DNA of 64,000 bases from Cardinalis cardinalis (lineage: Eukaryota; Chordata; Aves; Passeriformes; Cardinalidae). The stretch is from the NCBI GenBank assembly GCA_014549065.1, contig JACDOX010000008.1, forward strand, positions 8,026,568 to 8,090,567. The letters are read 5' to 3'. Below the pieces are notes generated by a model, which saw only the letters and a list, made by a program, of their open reading frames with translations, did no database searches and was not told where the DNA came from. A program made the translations under genes and the position numbers. Each line of letters opens with the position of its first letter. Position 1 is the stretch's first letter. Below, one piece after another: positions 13,801 to 26,241 of this stretch.

Positions 13801-16800
13801 AAAATTCCTAGCACCTGTAAAAGGAAAATAGTTCATTGCCTTATCTTTCCTTTTCCTTTGTCTGCTTTAGTTGAATTTGGGAGGGTGAAAGTTGCTCTGG
13901 TGGCAAGTGATTAGTTTGTTGCTGTGCTTTTTTTTGCCCTTACTTGNCTGTCGTTTTCAATCCTCTTCTCTAACTCTTTCCTATATAACATCTTATATGT
14001 GTTTCTTCTATCATCTGGGCATCTTCTGCCTCTCCTTTTCTCTACTTACTGATTTTTTAGCTTTCCTTTTGAGTATGCTTATTACTAGCCTGTACTGTCT
14101 GCAGTCATAAGTATGCATGTTGCTTNGTTTTCCGTGGCTTAGAGAGACTTGGCTAGCACCTTGTTAAATAGCCTGTGACTATTCCTTGCAGATGGACTAC
14201 ATGCTAACTGTGAGAAGGGATCTCTGTGCCCACTGCACACTAGTGTTACCATAGCTCTTTTGCTTTGCATTAACTGTGTAGCTCTATCTCCTTTCTGTGA
14301 ATTTGCTGACTGACACACTACAAAATGTCTCTCCCCTTTCTCTGGTTTTTTCATCTCCTATCTGGGTATGCTGGTATACNGAAGAGATTCAGTGTGAGAT
14401 AGGGTTGTGTTCGTGCTTGGATGTTGTAATTACCTCTGTAAATCTGAGCTGCTCTTTCAACTGAATCACTGCATTCAAGTGTTGTTTTCTGCTGTGCCAA
14501 AAAAGNTGTATNTTTGGGCCTGCTTTTTTNCCCCCCTTCCTTTTTCAATCCATAGCACAACAGGTAGGATAGCCCATTTGCTTTATGTTCTCAAGGCAGG
14601 TGTATGTGCAATCAACTCCTCGAGACAAGATGCTGGGTTCTATGTTGCTTTGCAGCAATCCTGATTTTCACTTTCCATTCGGTATATACAACATTCACTT
14701 AGGTTTCAGGGTAGTGAAAAGCAGCAGGGCTGTGCTGCTAGTGACACTGTTCTGTTCTTTTTACCAACTGCTGTTCCCCAAAAGAAAGGAAAAGAGAATG
14801 GAGGCAGGGCAAGGGAAGCCANAGATTTTCTCAGCAATAAAATGATACTGGTTAAATGTGTTTATACACTCTTAAGGAAAGGATCTTGTGGTAGTGCTGG
14901 GTTTGGAGATTTTAATCCAGTAATCCCTAGGACAGATGAATCTTCACTTGCTTTTTTTGGCAGAATGCTTCATATGTATGACTCAGGGAGAAAAGAAGTA
15001 GCTGGGACTTTGGATTGCTCAGGGAGAGAGGAGGAAAAGTATGATTGCAAATCCATGCTGATTTGTTCATGGNTTGGTTTTTTTTCTCTCAGCTTGAAAA
15101 CAGACGTTACTTCCAATTTTTTTAATCAATGTAAATCCAGAGGAAGGAACCTAAAACTTTGTTTCCTCCTTCTCTCTCTCCCTGTTTTTGGGNTTTTTCT
15201 GGAATTTTGTTTTCATATGCCGCAGCCTTTTATTTCTTGCTCTTATNGTAGCTAGCTGTACCTTCAAGATGCCACTTCTAGTGAACACTGCTAGCAACTG
15301 GGACTGAAAGAAGAAAAACTGAGAGTTTTGCAAAATGAAGCACAACACTGCCAAGGTCAGCAGATTTGTGATCTGCCCCATTCCTCCCCTTCCTACTCTT
15401 CCTGATCCAACATTGTTTCTTCCCTCAAAGCCTATTTTTGATTAAGTCATCATCTGTAGTGTTAATCAGCTGTGAATGCTCAGAGACACCTGGAAGGAGT
15501 GGTAGGTCTGTTGACAGAAGNGTTGGCTGCAGTGTTTGGAAGTAGCCTGGACAGGACAACCTCTACTGAAAGGCAGCATTATCTGCAGCTTATCCGTGGA
15601 TGTGAGTGTCAATACACCTGCTCATTATCCAGATACCATTGTGGCAGAAAATGTGACTTGAACTTGGTGTGAGAGCACAGTCTGTGCTGCCTGTCATGGG
15701 AAGTTGGTCCTGCTTGCCAGCTCATCACCACATTGTGTGAGGTGCATCCACACCTCACATTTATTGTGTCAGTGGTGATGATATTCATTCTGCTCCTTTG
15801 ATGAGCAGACTAGAAAAAGCACTAGAAAGAGCATAAGAAAATGTAAAATATTATTTGGAAGGGAAAAATGGAAGGTAAAGGAGAGGCTCACAGCTGTGTA
15901 GTTTGACAGGTTTTTCACTGGGTACTGAAGGTTACTTAACACTTTTACTGTCTGTGTTGAGGTTGACTAGAACGTAAGGAAACTCCTGTACTGAGAAGAG
16001 TTGATCTAGCATTTCAGTGTGGTTGGTGCCATGTGATACCGTTTTTTCAGTCCCAGGAAATTCCCAAACATTATAAGATACTAGAAGATGGTTTATTTCA
16101 CTGAATTTTCACTAGGCTAGGATTATAAGAAGTTGGTCTTTGAGGCAGTGGAAAACCTCATTTTTCTTACTTACAGCTAAGACATCTCCCCCTTCTCCTT
16201 CCTTCTGCTAAGGTTTGGAAGAAAAGGATGTGGTACAGTGAGGAGTGTTACACTCAGAAAGTTTATTTTTAAAATATGTTGGNCTCCATGTGTTTAAGAC
16301 TTTACAGAAGGCTTTGCTAAATCTTCTCTGTGTGTTTTGCGTACCTCCCCTGCAAAGCAAGAGCACCTTGGTGTTACAACTATAGATAATGGGCCTTGAG
16401 TGTGGATATTAGCCCTGAAAATTTGTTCTGTCAAACTGGCATGGTTGGAGTTGTTTGGTCTGAGGTAGTTTAATAAATGTGAGACTGAAGATAAGACTTA
16501 GCCTGGCACTGGGTACAACCAGATTGTCTGANATGCAGACTGTAGGTTCAGGATAAGATATTTGAACTATGTTTGTCTAATAGGAATTTTTATAGACTGT
16601 GCAGCTAAGGGGAAAATCAGAGCATGAGTGCCAGACATGAGAGAAACAGNGTGGTTCAGGTGGTGTCTCATCTGTTTCTTCTGCTGACTGAGAAGGAATA
16701 GTTTCAGAGATGAATCTACTCAGTTGTTCTCTAAACATTTTAAAGTTTCTTTCAGGCTCTTGATATCGGGGAGAGCTTGTGACACAGAATCACAATGACA

Positions 16801-17310
16801 GTGCCTTGCAAGGTTTTGTTTAGTGCTAATAAATGTAATGTAGGAGAGTTCCTGAAATACTACAGTGTTGTCTCTATACTAGATGTGCATAGATATCCAT
16901 TTGTAAGAAGAAATAAACAAAGGAGAATTTTTTTGCGTCCTCCAAATTCTTCATATTTGTTTGAAATACTTAACATGGGAAGAGGCAGTGAAACAGTTTG
17001 ATCCCATATCTGTTCCAATTTTGGCCTTTTTGCTGACACAGCTAAGAGGAGGGTAGTTATGAATTGTTGCTGAAACTGCATAAATTGTAAGTCAAAGACA
17101 CACTATGAAGAGATTGTGCTACAGTGTCCTCGTATGTATTGAAGAGGTGGTTCTGCTGTACATTACTTTCTCGTTTAGTGTGCTGCTTGCATTGCATGCA
17201 GGAATCTGTAACCTTCTGCAGTTACTTCTTTATCTTAAAGATTGTAGGTCGCAGTAAAAACAGAAAAAATGGCCAGTGAACAGGACTGATAGTCAAGTGA
17301 AATAAACCCA
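13801..17310. other. Unique noncoding sequence, no gene recognised
   Basis: A 137-codon ATG-initiated frame runs 14842-15255 on the plus strand. It contains three ambiguous bases, has no recognisable domain, and passes through pyrimidine-rich stretches (15163-15183 and around it) that inflate open length, so I do not call it a gene. Ns cluster here beside homopolymers (14507, 14512, 14530, 15073, 15193, 15247). Nothing else was recognised. Confidence 0.55.
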
Positions 17311-17400
17311 TTTTCAGCTCTGCTACTGATGCATTGTAAATTTTGGCACATCACTTAATTTTTGTGCCTCAGTTTCAATACCTTTAAATGCCGTGAGTCC
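17311..17400 (+). repeat. Ancient MIR (CORE-SINE) relic
   Basis: The order of words AGCTCTGCTACT (from 17315), a short degenerate middle, CACATCACTTAA (17347-17358) and TGTGCCTCAGTTTC (17362-17376 region) reproduces the central part of the MIR SINE. In the family these read as the 'ctctgccact ... caagtcacttaac ... tgcctcagtttc' series. MIR copies predate the split of mammals and sauropsids and survive as short degraded pieces in birds. The tRNA-derived head and the tail cannot be recognised. The assignment rests on my memory of the MIR consensus, not on a computed alignment. Confidence 0.6.
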
Positions 17401-17733
17401 CTAGAAATAACTTTGGAATAAAAATGTTCAGTGCTTTCTCACAAGGGAACCTCCGTGTCACAACTGTTTGAGACCCAGTTTTTAGATGACTGCTGCACAG
17501 CTGTATGAGAGCCCCTGCATTAGCAAAAACTAAATTTATCAGCTGCTGAGAGCTCCTTTGAAGGTCATCCTGTCCTGAATATTTACTGGTTTCTGTTACA
17601 TTTTTTTGTCTGTCAGGAAATCTCCTGACTCCTATTGCTCTGTAAACAGCACTTTGAAAACTGGAAGGTTTTTTTCCAAAGTGCTCTGCTCCCTGTGCTG
17701 CCTCCCTGGCTTCCCTTCTCCACCTACCTCAGG

Positions 17734-17736
<3 letters not shown>

Positions 17737-17764
<28 letters not shown>
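17737..17764. repeat. (CT)14 microsatellite
   Basis: Fourteen uninterrupted CT dinucleotides (GA on the other strand) lie in a pyrimidine-rich context. This is the only long perfect dinucleotide repeat seen in the window and is likely to vary in length between individuals. Confidence 0.97.
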
Positions 17765-17768
<4 letters not shown>

Positions 17769-19065
17769 CTGTGCTTCTGGTATTGCTGGCCGAATCTTGC
17801 ACAGCCTTCTCTCCATCCGTTCTAACTCTTATTAAATGCAGTTTATCTCTCTGCTGTTAAGTAGTCTATTGATTCACTTTGGAGTTTATTAGATTATTGC
17901 TGTCTGGGTTTTGAATTTTTTTAAGTGCTTTTTCAGACGTGTACGTGTGCACATAAGAAAATAAATCAATGAGCAGGGACAATGCACAATTATTTACACA
18001 GCTACAGCCACCACTCTAATGTAATATTATCATTTAAATGCTTGCTGAGTATTCAGTCAGTGAAGGTCTGTACTGCATGCTCCACAGTGCTGGAGCCCCA
18101 GGGTAATGTTTTTCATAGCTGTTTATTACTAAATACTCTTGATGGAAATACAAATACTACCAAAGCTCCATATGTGGTTTCAAGTACTGGGGGGCCTGTA
18201 TTGTTTAAAAAATGGCACTAACATTTTAAAATGCATCTGAAAAAGAAACTGAGATGCAGTGGGTCTGTTCAGGAGAAAAGAGTGATAAAACTAAGTAGAA
18301 AATTGATCTGCAAAGCCTGTAAGTTTATTTGTNAAATTCCCCTCTAGCAGAAGCTTAGACACTTGACTGAAAACATGCTGCCAGTGTTGAGGTTAACCCT
18401 TAGCAGCCCAGAGTAGTTTACATCACCTATGCCTTCCTAGGGAGATCTTTACTGTTACCTTTGCATGATTTTTCTGGTAAGGAAATGCAAACAGTTCATC
18501 CCATCCATGCCTTACAGTTGTGTCTCTGAAATGTTTTGCTTTATGGTTTGCATTTATTTAGATTTGGAAATGCACTGCATGGTTTTATATTGTGGTGGAG
18601 CTGTGTCATGCTCAATGGGGTTATATTTTTCAATGTGCTGGCAGGGCTCAGACTTCCTCTGCTGGATCACTTTCAGTTTCACCAGCTGGTGGGAATAGTG
18701 ACAGGAATTTGGGGATTACAGATGTTCATGCAGCCAAAAAGGAAGCAAGCCAAGTTAAAGGCACATTGTTAAATCTACCCCAGGGGCTTGGCTTTTGTTT
18801 TCCTGAAGATTTGAAGACCTCAAAAGATTTCTTAGTGTTGTAGTCCTTCACTCCCCTCATTTCTTGGTAATATGTCCTCCATTAAGAAAGAGTTCATCTA
18901 AAGATTTTCAGTTCACCAAAATTACATAGTTGCACCAGAAAAGACTCCATATTTCCATGCAAAACCTCCAATTTACTGTGGATGGTTTGTATAGGCACAA
19001 GCCTCAATTTAGCAGAACATTTAAACACATATAAAAACACTGCTGTGGTGATTGAATATTACATT
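17765..19065. other. Unique noncoding sequence, no gene recognised
   Basis: Short overlapping frames only (three overlap on the plus strand at 18465-18843). A donor-like or acceptor-like pair bounding a convincing exon was not found. No repeat was recognised. Confidence 0.55.
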
Positions 19066-19400
19066 TAGAATCACAGAATGTGCTCAGTTGGAGGGGATTC
19101 ACAGAAATTACTTTGTCCAGCTCCTGATCCTGCACAGGATCATCCCCAGAAGTCACACCATGTGCCCAAGAATATTGTCCAAATAGCTCTTGAACTCTGT
19201 CAGGCTGGTGCTGTGGCCGCTTTACTGGGGAGCCTGTCCCAGTACCCAAACCACTCTCTGGCTGAAAAACCTTTTCCTAATATCCAACCCATTAGTGACC
19301 AGTTGCCAGCCTGATGTAAACCCATTCAATATCACCCTTTGTGCTCAGCCTGTGAGCCATTTCCTTACCCATGAAATGATGTGCTTGTCACTCACAGTAT
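19066..19400 (-). mobile_element. CR1 LINE fragment in antisense, 3' UTR plus a second CR1-like segment
   Basis: Read on the plus strand, the segment starts TAGAATCACAGAATG, the familiar antisense start of a CR1 3' end. It continues through TTGTCCAGCTCCTGATCCTG-like text, then TGTCCAAATAGCTCTTGAAC, GGGGAGCCTGTCCCAGT and TTTTCCTAATATCCAACC, which matches an avian CR1 subfamily 3' UTR closely. After about 19297 the text changes to GATGTAAACCCATTCA and TTCCTTACCCATGAA. I remember this as an avian repeat segment probably from further upstream in CR1. That would imply an internal deletion or two adjacent insertions. The 3' UTR assignment is firm. The part after 19297 is less certain. Confidence 0.8.
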
Positions 19401-22400
19401 CCATGGGGACACTTGGGGCCACACTCTTGTGGAGGAAAAACTCTAAGTATACACACAGGCATGTATGCTCGAAGGATGAGATTTCATGTCCTCATATCCA
19501 GTATTAAAACTGATACAAAACCATTGATGTGGATTCACAGGATTTTTTTGTAGGGTCAAGCTCTTTCAAAGAGCTTCTTGTTTGTCACCTCATTTTTAAC
19601 TGATTTTTCTTTCTTCGCTGAACAATTCCTTTTTCCATCCCCATTTCAGTTGAGTATTTTCTTTCTGTGGCACAGCCATTGGTGTGGCACAATCAGAGCT
19701 CCTCTGTTCCATTCTTGTGCTAAAGGGCTTCCTCCTGCCTAGCTTTAGTTTACCNTCAAAGGCTGATGAAAAGCAGCTCTATTGCTTCCTTGCTTGTATT
19801 TGACAAGCTCCACTGTAAGGTTTGCATTAGTTCAGCTGGAGTTAAAAACACGTGGTCCTATCATGGTCCTATTCTCTACCAGATTTTCTCTGCTGCCATA
19901 TACACTGGTGTGTATTGTTTTTAGTGTGGTTCTGCAGCCAGTGCTCTCCTGCACAGCCTCATGTGTTCATTTCATTGTCACTTACCTGTGGTTTTGTTGA
20001 TACAAAACCAAGGGCAGATTGTTGATGTTATCCAAAATAGATTGCATTGCCAGAGGTGTGCAGGGTTTAATTTCAGGTGTTAAGAATTTCTATTCCGAGC
20101 ACCATGCATCTCTCTGCTGCTCCCCTTTTCTGCACCTGCTTTGCTGGAGCAGTTTCCATAGCAATAGCCTCTTCAAATTTTCCAGAGGTGTTACAGGAAT
20201 GATTTTCTATCTCCTCCTNCTCAACAATTCAGGAAAATGGAGCTTATTAGAGATACTTTCTTGTCCTCTGTGCCTTGATAGGAGCCTGGCAGGGGCACTC
20301 TGCAATCCCAGGTAAAGCTGTCTGCAGCACACAACTGCGTGTCCATGATGAGGACCCCAGCTGGGCTGCCCACTGCTGCAATTTGCTTGACCTAATATAG
20401 GTTGTCTTTGCTTCTCTCTTGACTCAGGTAACAGTATTCTTATGAAAAGAAGGAGCAGGACACATGGGAAAAAAAAAAAGTCTTTTGGAAATGAGGAAAA
20501 ACTGAAGTCTTAAAGACTGAGAGCCAATAATTCAAGTTTCCATCACGTTTTGTTCTTCTGCCAGGCATGTGTGGTAGAACACAATTGTTCAACTTGCAGC
20601 TCAATAGCATATGGGAAATATAAATCCCTAGAGAAGGAAAGCATTAAGCAGGTGCCTGGAATCCCTCAGGAACCTAACAAAAGGGGGAGTTGGATGTTAA
20701 CATGGGCTATTCAGTTATTATCTTAGGAAGTATTGCATTTAGCAGCAGATGTGAGGTTGAGGTTTGAAAGTGAGATGTAGATGATAGTTCTGTAGCAGTG
20801 TGGCAAAACCTTTGTGCTACTAGGCCAGGGCAGAGTGACCTGCTGAGTGCAGGTGTCTGTGCAAATAACACGTGAGGAGCCGTTCTGAGACGCTGCCTAG
20901 AGCTACTGCTCTAGCCCCAGGTATTAGCCCATGCCATTTCAAAATTGATATGCAAGCTATTATGCTAGGAAAAGTTGTTGTTATTATTGGTCAGAAATGT
21001 GCTGAAAGCAGTTTATAGACAAAGCTGTGAAGTCTTCTAGGGTGACACATGAGAAAACAGCTCCCAAACACAATGAGGATCAGTTTGACTAACAAAGACC
21101 TTGGGAATAGCTGGTTTTTCTGAAGCACTGTCTGAGACACAAGTCTGTATGGCTGCTGCTTAGTGTTCACATTTGGAATTTAAATAGTTGGACATAAATT
21201 TGCTTTATTTTTGTATTCTCTCTCCAGATTTGTGATCAGGCAGCAGCAAAGTTGTGAAATTCATGGGAAAAGCCTCTCTGGACCCAGGAGATGAGCCCCA
21301 TCCCAAAGCTAATGATCTCCATGTGCCCTTGCCCTTATCTGAAGTCTGCCAGAACCCTCAATGTGCAAGCTTTTTCTCTTTCACCGTTTGTTGCAACCTT
21401 GAAAATACCTTTCTGAATGCTTTAAAATAACTATGTTGTCATTCCTTAGTTTAAAAGGAGCTTTTCTTCTTTCTTTTTTTTCCCCTTCAACCTCCGTTGT
21501 TCAGGCGTTTTAATAATTCATATCCCTTTTGATTTCACACATTTGCTTGTGCTACCTGTAGTGCTCAGTGAGAAATGTGCTCTTTGCAAAGCTCAAAAGA
21601 TCAGCTGAGAAGTTAGTTAGAATGATGTAGGTGGAGGGTTATGTTTCACCTCATAATTGGAGTAGTAAACCTACAAGTGTTAGGGCTCCTAGAGCAACTT
21701 GGTCAAAATGCCAGTGTATTGCTGGCTGTTTTCTCCAGGAAGCATGGATGCAGGTTTTGTAGAAGTTAATTGTTGCTGAGGAAGCCATGAATTGGAAATT
21801 GCCTATCTCTGTGTGTACATTTCAGCTGCAACACTGAGCNCTTGTGTTTTGCACACAGTTACATGCACAGACTAGTAGAGGGAAGTTTGGAGAACAACAG
21901 TAGTCATCTGTCCCTTTTGCAATTTCTCTAAGCTTCCTTTATGTGGAAATCCCAAGTGTTGTGCTATCTTACTGAGTTAAAAAAGTACCATTTTGACAAC
22001 CTAATCTTGCAAAAAAAACGAAGTCAGGTGTATTTCTTTGGGAAGTGTCTTAGCTGCATACATACAAGATTTGGTTTTTAATTATTGCCACACCTTCTAG
22101 CTATAATAAAAGACCTGTCAGCGTATTCATGCTGTCCCTATTCATATTCAGAGGGTTGGAAGGTAGAGGTTTAGATTCATTCTGGATTGAGGTTAGGCAA
22201 GCAAGGTCTTTTCTTCAGTGTAATGACTTTCAGCTCGGTTTGGTGACTGATCAGTTCAGTTGTCTGAATTGTGTATGCGCAAAGAGAAGAAGGGTTGTGC
22301 TTTTGCATACATTCAATTTTTATATTTATAAATCAGAATCTGCTTCCATTTAAAAAATGAAGTGTCATTGCCTTCAGCTTATAAAGAGCAGCTGGCACTG

Positions 22401-22619
22401 CCATTAAAACGTTCCCTTAAGAACTCTGGGGATGCATCTATCTGAGCCTACTAGTGGCCTGAGCTTACAAGTGGGAGGAAAGTGTCCCTTATTGCTCAAA
22501 AGTTTGGGCAATAGATCTGACTTCAGGTTTAAGCAGCCATCTTTCTTTGGTGAGCCTGTCTGTGTCACAGAGTCACAGAGTTCCAACTGAAAAGGACAGT
22601 CCTGCTACAGCCAAACTCA
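19401..22619. other. Unique noncoding sequence, no gene recognised
   Basis: No exon or repeat recognised. A poly-A run of 11-12 bases occurs near 20469. Open frames are short and lack any family resemblance. Confidence 0.55.
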
Positions 22620-22900
22620 GGCAGTGTGGAGGGATAGAATGTAAGAAAATAAAGATAGTGCAGAAGGTAGTCTCACACCTGAGGAGCTGCGGCTGTACTG
22701 ATCACCAAAGATTAGGAACAGGCCTGCCCTTAATAGGCCACAGCTGNGTCCCATAAGAAGACGAGTGCTACAAAAGAGTGGGNTAGCTGGGTGAGGAGAG
22801 AGTTGGAGTGTGTTGGCTGTGCTGTGAAGAGAGTTGGAGTTGTTGGCTGTGAAGAAGGAGTCAGTGCTGTGAGGAGCTGCCTATGAGAAATCACCGAGAA
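22620..22900 (+). mobile_element. Probable solo LTR (ERVL-like) fragment with internal tandem duplication
   Basis: The segment containing TGAGGAGCTGCGGCTGTACT (22680-22699), TTAATAGGCCACAGCTG (22731-22746) and GAAGACGAGTGCTACAAAAG (22757-22776) resembles an LTR type I recall from songbird genomes. TACAAAAG at 22769-22776 sits where a degenerate TATA box would be in a U3 promoter. Downstream, a 31-bp unit starting AGAGAGTTGGAG is present twice (from 22797 and from 22828), followed by TTGGCTGTG each time. No primer-binding site, gag, pol or env sequence was recognised on either side, so this would be a solo or fragmentary LTR. Both ends are uncertain; the left edge might be near 22625 and the right edge might extend beyond 22900. 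Orientation is inferred from the TATA-like word only. Confidence 0.5.
22797..22858. repeat. 31-bp imperfect tandem duplication
   Basis: Two head-to-tail copies of a unit built from AGAGAGTTGGAGT plus TTGGCTGTG lie at about 22797-22827 and 22828-22858. They differ by small indels and sit inside the probable LTR. Confidence 0.8.
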
Positions 22901-25900
22901 GGTATGGGACTTTTGAAATAAGATAAAAACAAGGCAGAATACTGCTGTTGACTTTTCTAGAAAGAGTTTGTTGTCTTAAGCTAGCAAACCATTTCACAGC
23001 ATAAGAGAGACCTCTGGTAGCTTTTGGCAGAAATTGTTCCAACAGCCTGACTACAGAGACAGAAGTGATGTTATGGAGATCTGCAGGTAAGGGCTCTTTC
23101 TTTCCATCAGAGGTGGTGTATTGGGTGAGGCTCTCCTGAATATTTAAAAGAGCACCTTATAATATGAAAACTTGTGAAGTAGTTGAGGGCAGGTTTGCTC
23201 CAAAATTGGAAGCAATTGGTCTACAGGGGTGAGATACAAGGCTGATGAACTCAGGGACACACCTTCAGTGATATGGCTGTGCTGGTTTTGGGATTTATGC
23301 TGGAATTTCCATCTGACATTGCACTACGCAGGCTGAGAATTATGAGGGGAAGGAGGAAATGTAAGAGGTCATTGCCACACTCATTGGCTTAGATTCTTTA
23401 GCTTGTTTCTCTGGGGCTTTGGCACCATGGACAGTGCCAGCCTGCAGCTGTGGCAGTACCAGCAGTGGGACGAGCACCCAGGAGGGGGTGAGGGCTGTGG
23501 TCTCATCCAGGGTGGTGTGTTGGACTGCACTGCCTCTAAAACTGTCTGCCCAAGCCAGAACACAGTTGTGTCCTCATGCCTGGCAAAGTTCTATTGCAGA
23601 CATGCTAAGGTGCAGAGGCTGCTTTCTGAGCAGGNTTTCCCACCAGGTCTCAGCTTCTGGCAGGTAACTGTGTCCCTGCTGTGCACACCACACAAGGAGG
23701 CAGCCTTACCTCTCCTCACATAAACATCATTTGCCATGGCTGCACTGGAAGGATGCAATGGCACACTTGGAGCAAGCTTTGGCTTGTGTAGCATTTACCC
23801 TTAAATGTTCAGTGCATTAATAAGAGATGCAGTTGCATGCTATGCTGCAGTTACAGCCGTGCCTCAGTTTTCATTACTGCAAAACAGTAACTGCACATCA
23901 AGGATCTTAAAAAGGGATTTGTGACTACATCTCACTCAGCTTTGTTACGTCTTCCTGTAGCCTATACCTCTGGTTTTGCAAGGCACAGTCACAAAACCCC
24001 TCTTGGGCTCCATTTTGAGTTAATACTGAAATTTAAGACTTTTTTCTCTGGATTTTTTGTGCAGAAAATAAGAGGGGATAGAAGAGCTAAAGTTGACTAC
24101 TGGTGTAATATCATGGTGTCTTTTGGCTTTGTGCATTTCATATCTAATTAATGGACTGCCTTGGCATCTCTGTAGATTCTACAGCTCTGAGCTCATTATT
24201 GGCACCTTCCAGGCAATGACTGGAAAATGCTGAATGCTCTGAAGAAAGTGGTAGTGCTTGGTTTTCTTTTTTTTTTCTTTTTTTTATGAACAAGGTCATC
24301 TAGACTGTCTTATTTCTTATGTCTTTTTCTCATTTGGTTTCCTTCTTCTTTATTTTTGAAGGTCTTCCCAAAGACCTATGTATGATAAAGAACCACGGTG
24401 GGTATGTGTGCTCCTCTGTGCTGGGCGTGAGGAAAGCAGAATTGTCTTCTTTCTTCACAGAGCATTACAGCCCTTGTGTTGAACTGGTTTCGTTTAGCAA
24501 TAGGGTTACCATTGTGCAGTTCAGCTTTCAGTGCCAGAGAATTGAGTGATGACACTTGCTTAAGCCCACACTCATTTTATCTCTGAATCATGCCAGCTGA
24601 AGTGGGATGATATTCTAAGTGGGTGGGTTTTGGCCTTTCATTCCACAGTTAGTCTTGTGAGACTGGTAGCTTCATATACAGCAAATATCTCAAATGAATG
24701 CTGTGTACTTCGCCAGATAAGTAGGATATAAAATAAGTGTAAGCTCAGACCAAGAGGTTTTGGCTGTGACATCAGCTGGTTTCACCTTGTCCGTTGATGA
24801 GTGTTATCTGGAGCTTGGCAGCTGTGGTGAGGTGATGGCATTGCTGTCTGCTGTGAGCTCCAGGCTCCTTGTGTGACTGTGTCCTGGGGCCAAGGGAGGA
24901 CAGAGGAGCCAACAGGGCAGGCACAAAGGTGTCCCCTCTCAGGGGGATCAGTAGAGTCACAAACGGGTAAGTGTCAAGCCTGCAGACCTTCCAAGTGCAA
25001 GTATTTGACTGCACTTGAATTCTCTTTCCCTGGGGGAGAAAAAAGAGCTTTAATTTATGAAGTGAAGTGTCACAACACATTACAGTACATCACATCCCAA
25101 CATGCCGCTACATGGAGCTGACATTTGTTTGCTTTAATTTCTCAAAATAGCTTTTATTTAGAGCAAATGTTCCCTGTTAATTCAAACAATTCTCATTTTT
25201 CTGTGCACTGTACTTGCCAGTTCCCATAGGGACAGTTGTTCCTGCAGAGCTTTGCCCTGTGTTGGTGAGCTGTCAGGCCTTTCCAGAGCTTTTAGTTATT
25301 TTTCTTATTAGTAATGGAGAGCTGCTTCGTTGCCCCTCAATCCAAATAATAGTAAACAGGAGGCAGTGATGCTTATACTTTTTTAATTACGCTTCTGTGA
25401 CTTACCAAGTGCTTTGCAAGAAATAGGAGTGTTTCTTGGCAGAGGAGCAGTCTTTGTGCATTTGGTGATCACCTTACTAGCTGAGGCAATGGAAGCCAAC
25501 ATGGGCTGCAAGCTCTGTTCTGGATGAGATTGCTCTAGGGCAGGCTGTGGCACAGCACACCTACAGAAGGTCTGTCTGTAGAGTCACCTACTTAGGATCA
25601 ATACCCTATTGCAGTGGAGGCTACATAGACACAGATACCTACACCTGTAGTGAAAACCTAGAGAAGATCACCGCTTGTGTGTTCTGCAAGGAGTTTCCAT
25701 CTGGTTTGTGTACATGCCTTGTGGGAGGACCAGTAGTTAGTTGCTGGACCTTGTTCAGAGGTGTATGTGCACTCTTACTCTTTTTTTATCTACTTCAAGA
25801 CACCTAATAAAGTCCTTGGTTCAGGATTGTTTTTCCATCTCTCTTTATTTGGTATAATAGAAGAGTGAGGTGAATGTCAGTGGCATTGCAGTTTCATTCC

Positions 25901-25926
25901 TTTAAATCTTCTTTCTATTCCCCCAG
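22901..25926. other. Unique noncoding sequence, no gene recognised
   Basis: A short acceptor/donor pair bounds 23031-23086 (GGCAG before it, CTGCAG then GTAAGG after it) and is open in one frame, but 56 bp is too short to weigh. The interval 23400-23720 is open on both strands, contains one N and has no family resemblance. A 24-nt pyrimidine tract lies at 24262-24285. No repeat was recognised. Confidence 0.5.
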
Positions 25927-26241
25927 TCTCCTTCACTATCCTTCATTTTGCTCTGTCTCCTGTGAGAAGAGAGCCAGAGCTGCCTGTGCTCAAAAAGGAT
26001 TTTTGCCTCTCACTTCTCCAAATGGTTCAATGCATTAGCAAATCCCAGGTCTGTGTTGCATCAAGCCCCATGTCACACTACTTCTGTGGAAANCTGCTGC
26101 TGTCAGAAGGTGTGACTACAAGCAAGGTGAGAAGAACACTGAAAAAAGTAGGGAAAGCTCTAAAATTCCTGATTCTTTCTCTGTTGTGTGCATTCCTGGA
26201 GACATTTCTTGATCTCTGCTCGGAACCATACTCATCTCTAG
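25927..26241 (+). other. Possible exon (unconfirmed), 315 bp, symmetric phase
   Basis: A strong 3' splice-site context precedes this block: a long pyrimidine-rich run ending TTCTATTCCCCCAG at 25926. A near-ideal donor follows: CTCTAG then GTAAGTAA from 26242. The frame starting at 25929 is open across the whole 315 bp, giving about 104 codons, and the length is a multiple of three (phase 1 in, phase 1 out). The implied peptide has basic and leucine-rich parts (for example V-R-R-T-L-K-K) but no domain I recognise. Noncoding DNA can produce such a pair by chance, and the residue composition is not persuasive. It could be a cryptic or lncRNA exon, or nothing. Confidence 0.15.

Noticed and set aside
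14842..15255. 137-codon ATG-initiated frame
   Set aside because: It has three Ns, passes through pyrimidine-rich low-complexity DNA, shows no domain, and is about as long as chance predicts.
16446..16500. GGAGTTGTTTGGTCTGAGG, reminiscent of a CR1 phrase
   Set aside because: Only about 20 bases resemble the family and the flanks do not match on either side.
16785..16800. ACACAGAATCACAATG, reminiscent of the antisense CR1 start
   Set aside because: The sequence that follows does not continue as a CR1 3' UTR.
22563..22582. Doubled CACAGAGT word resembling a CR1 3' end
   Set aside because: No CR1 3' UTR follows; the sequence instead leads into the LTR-like element.
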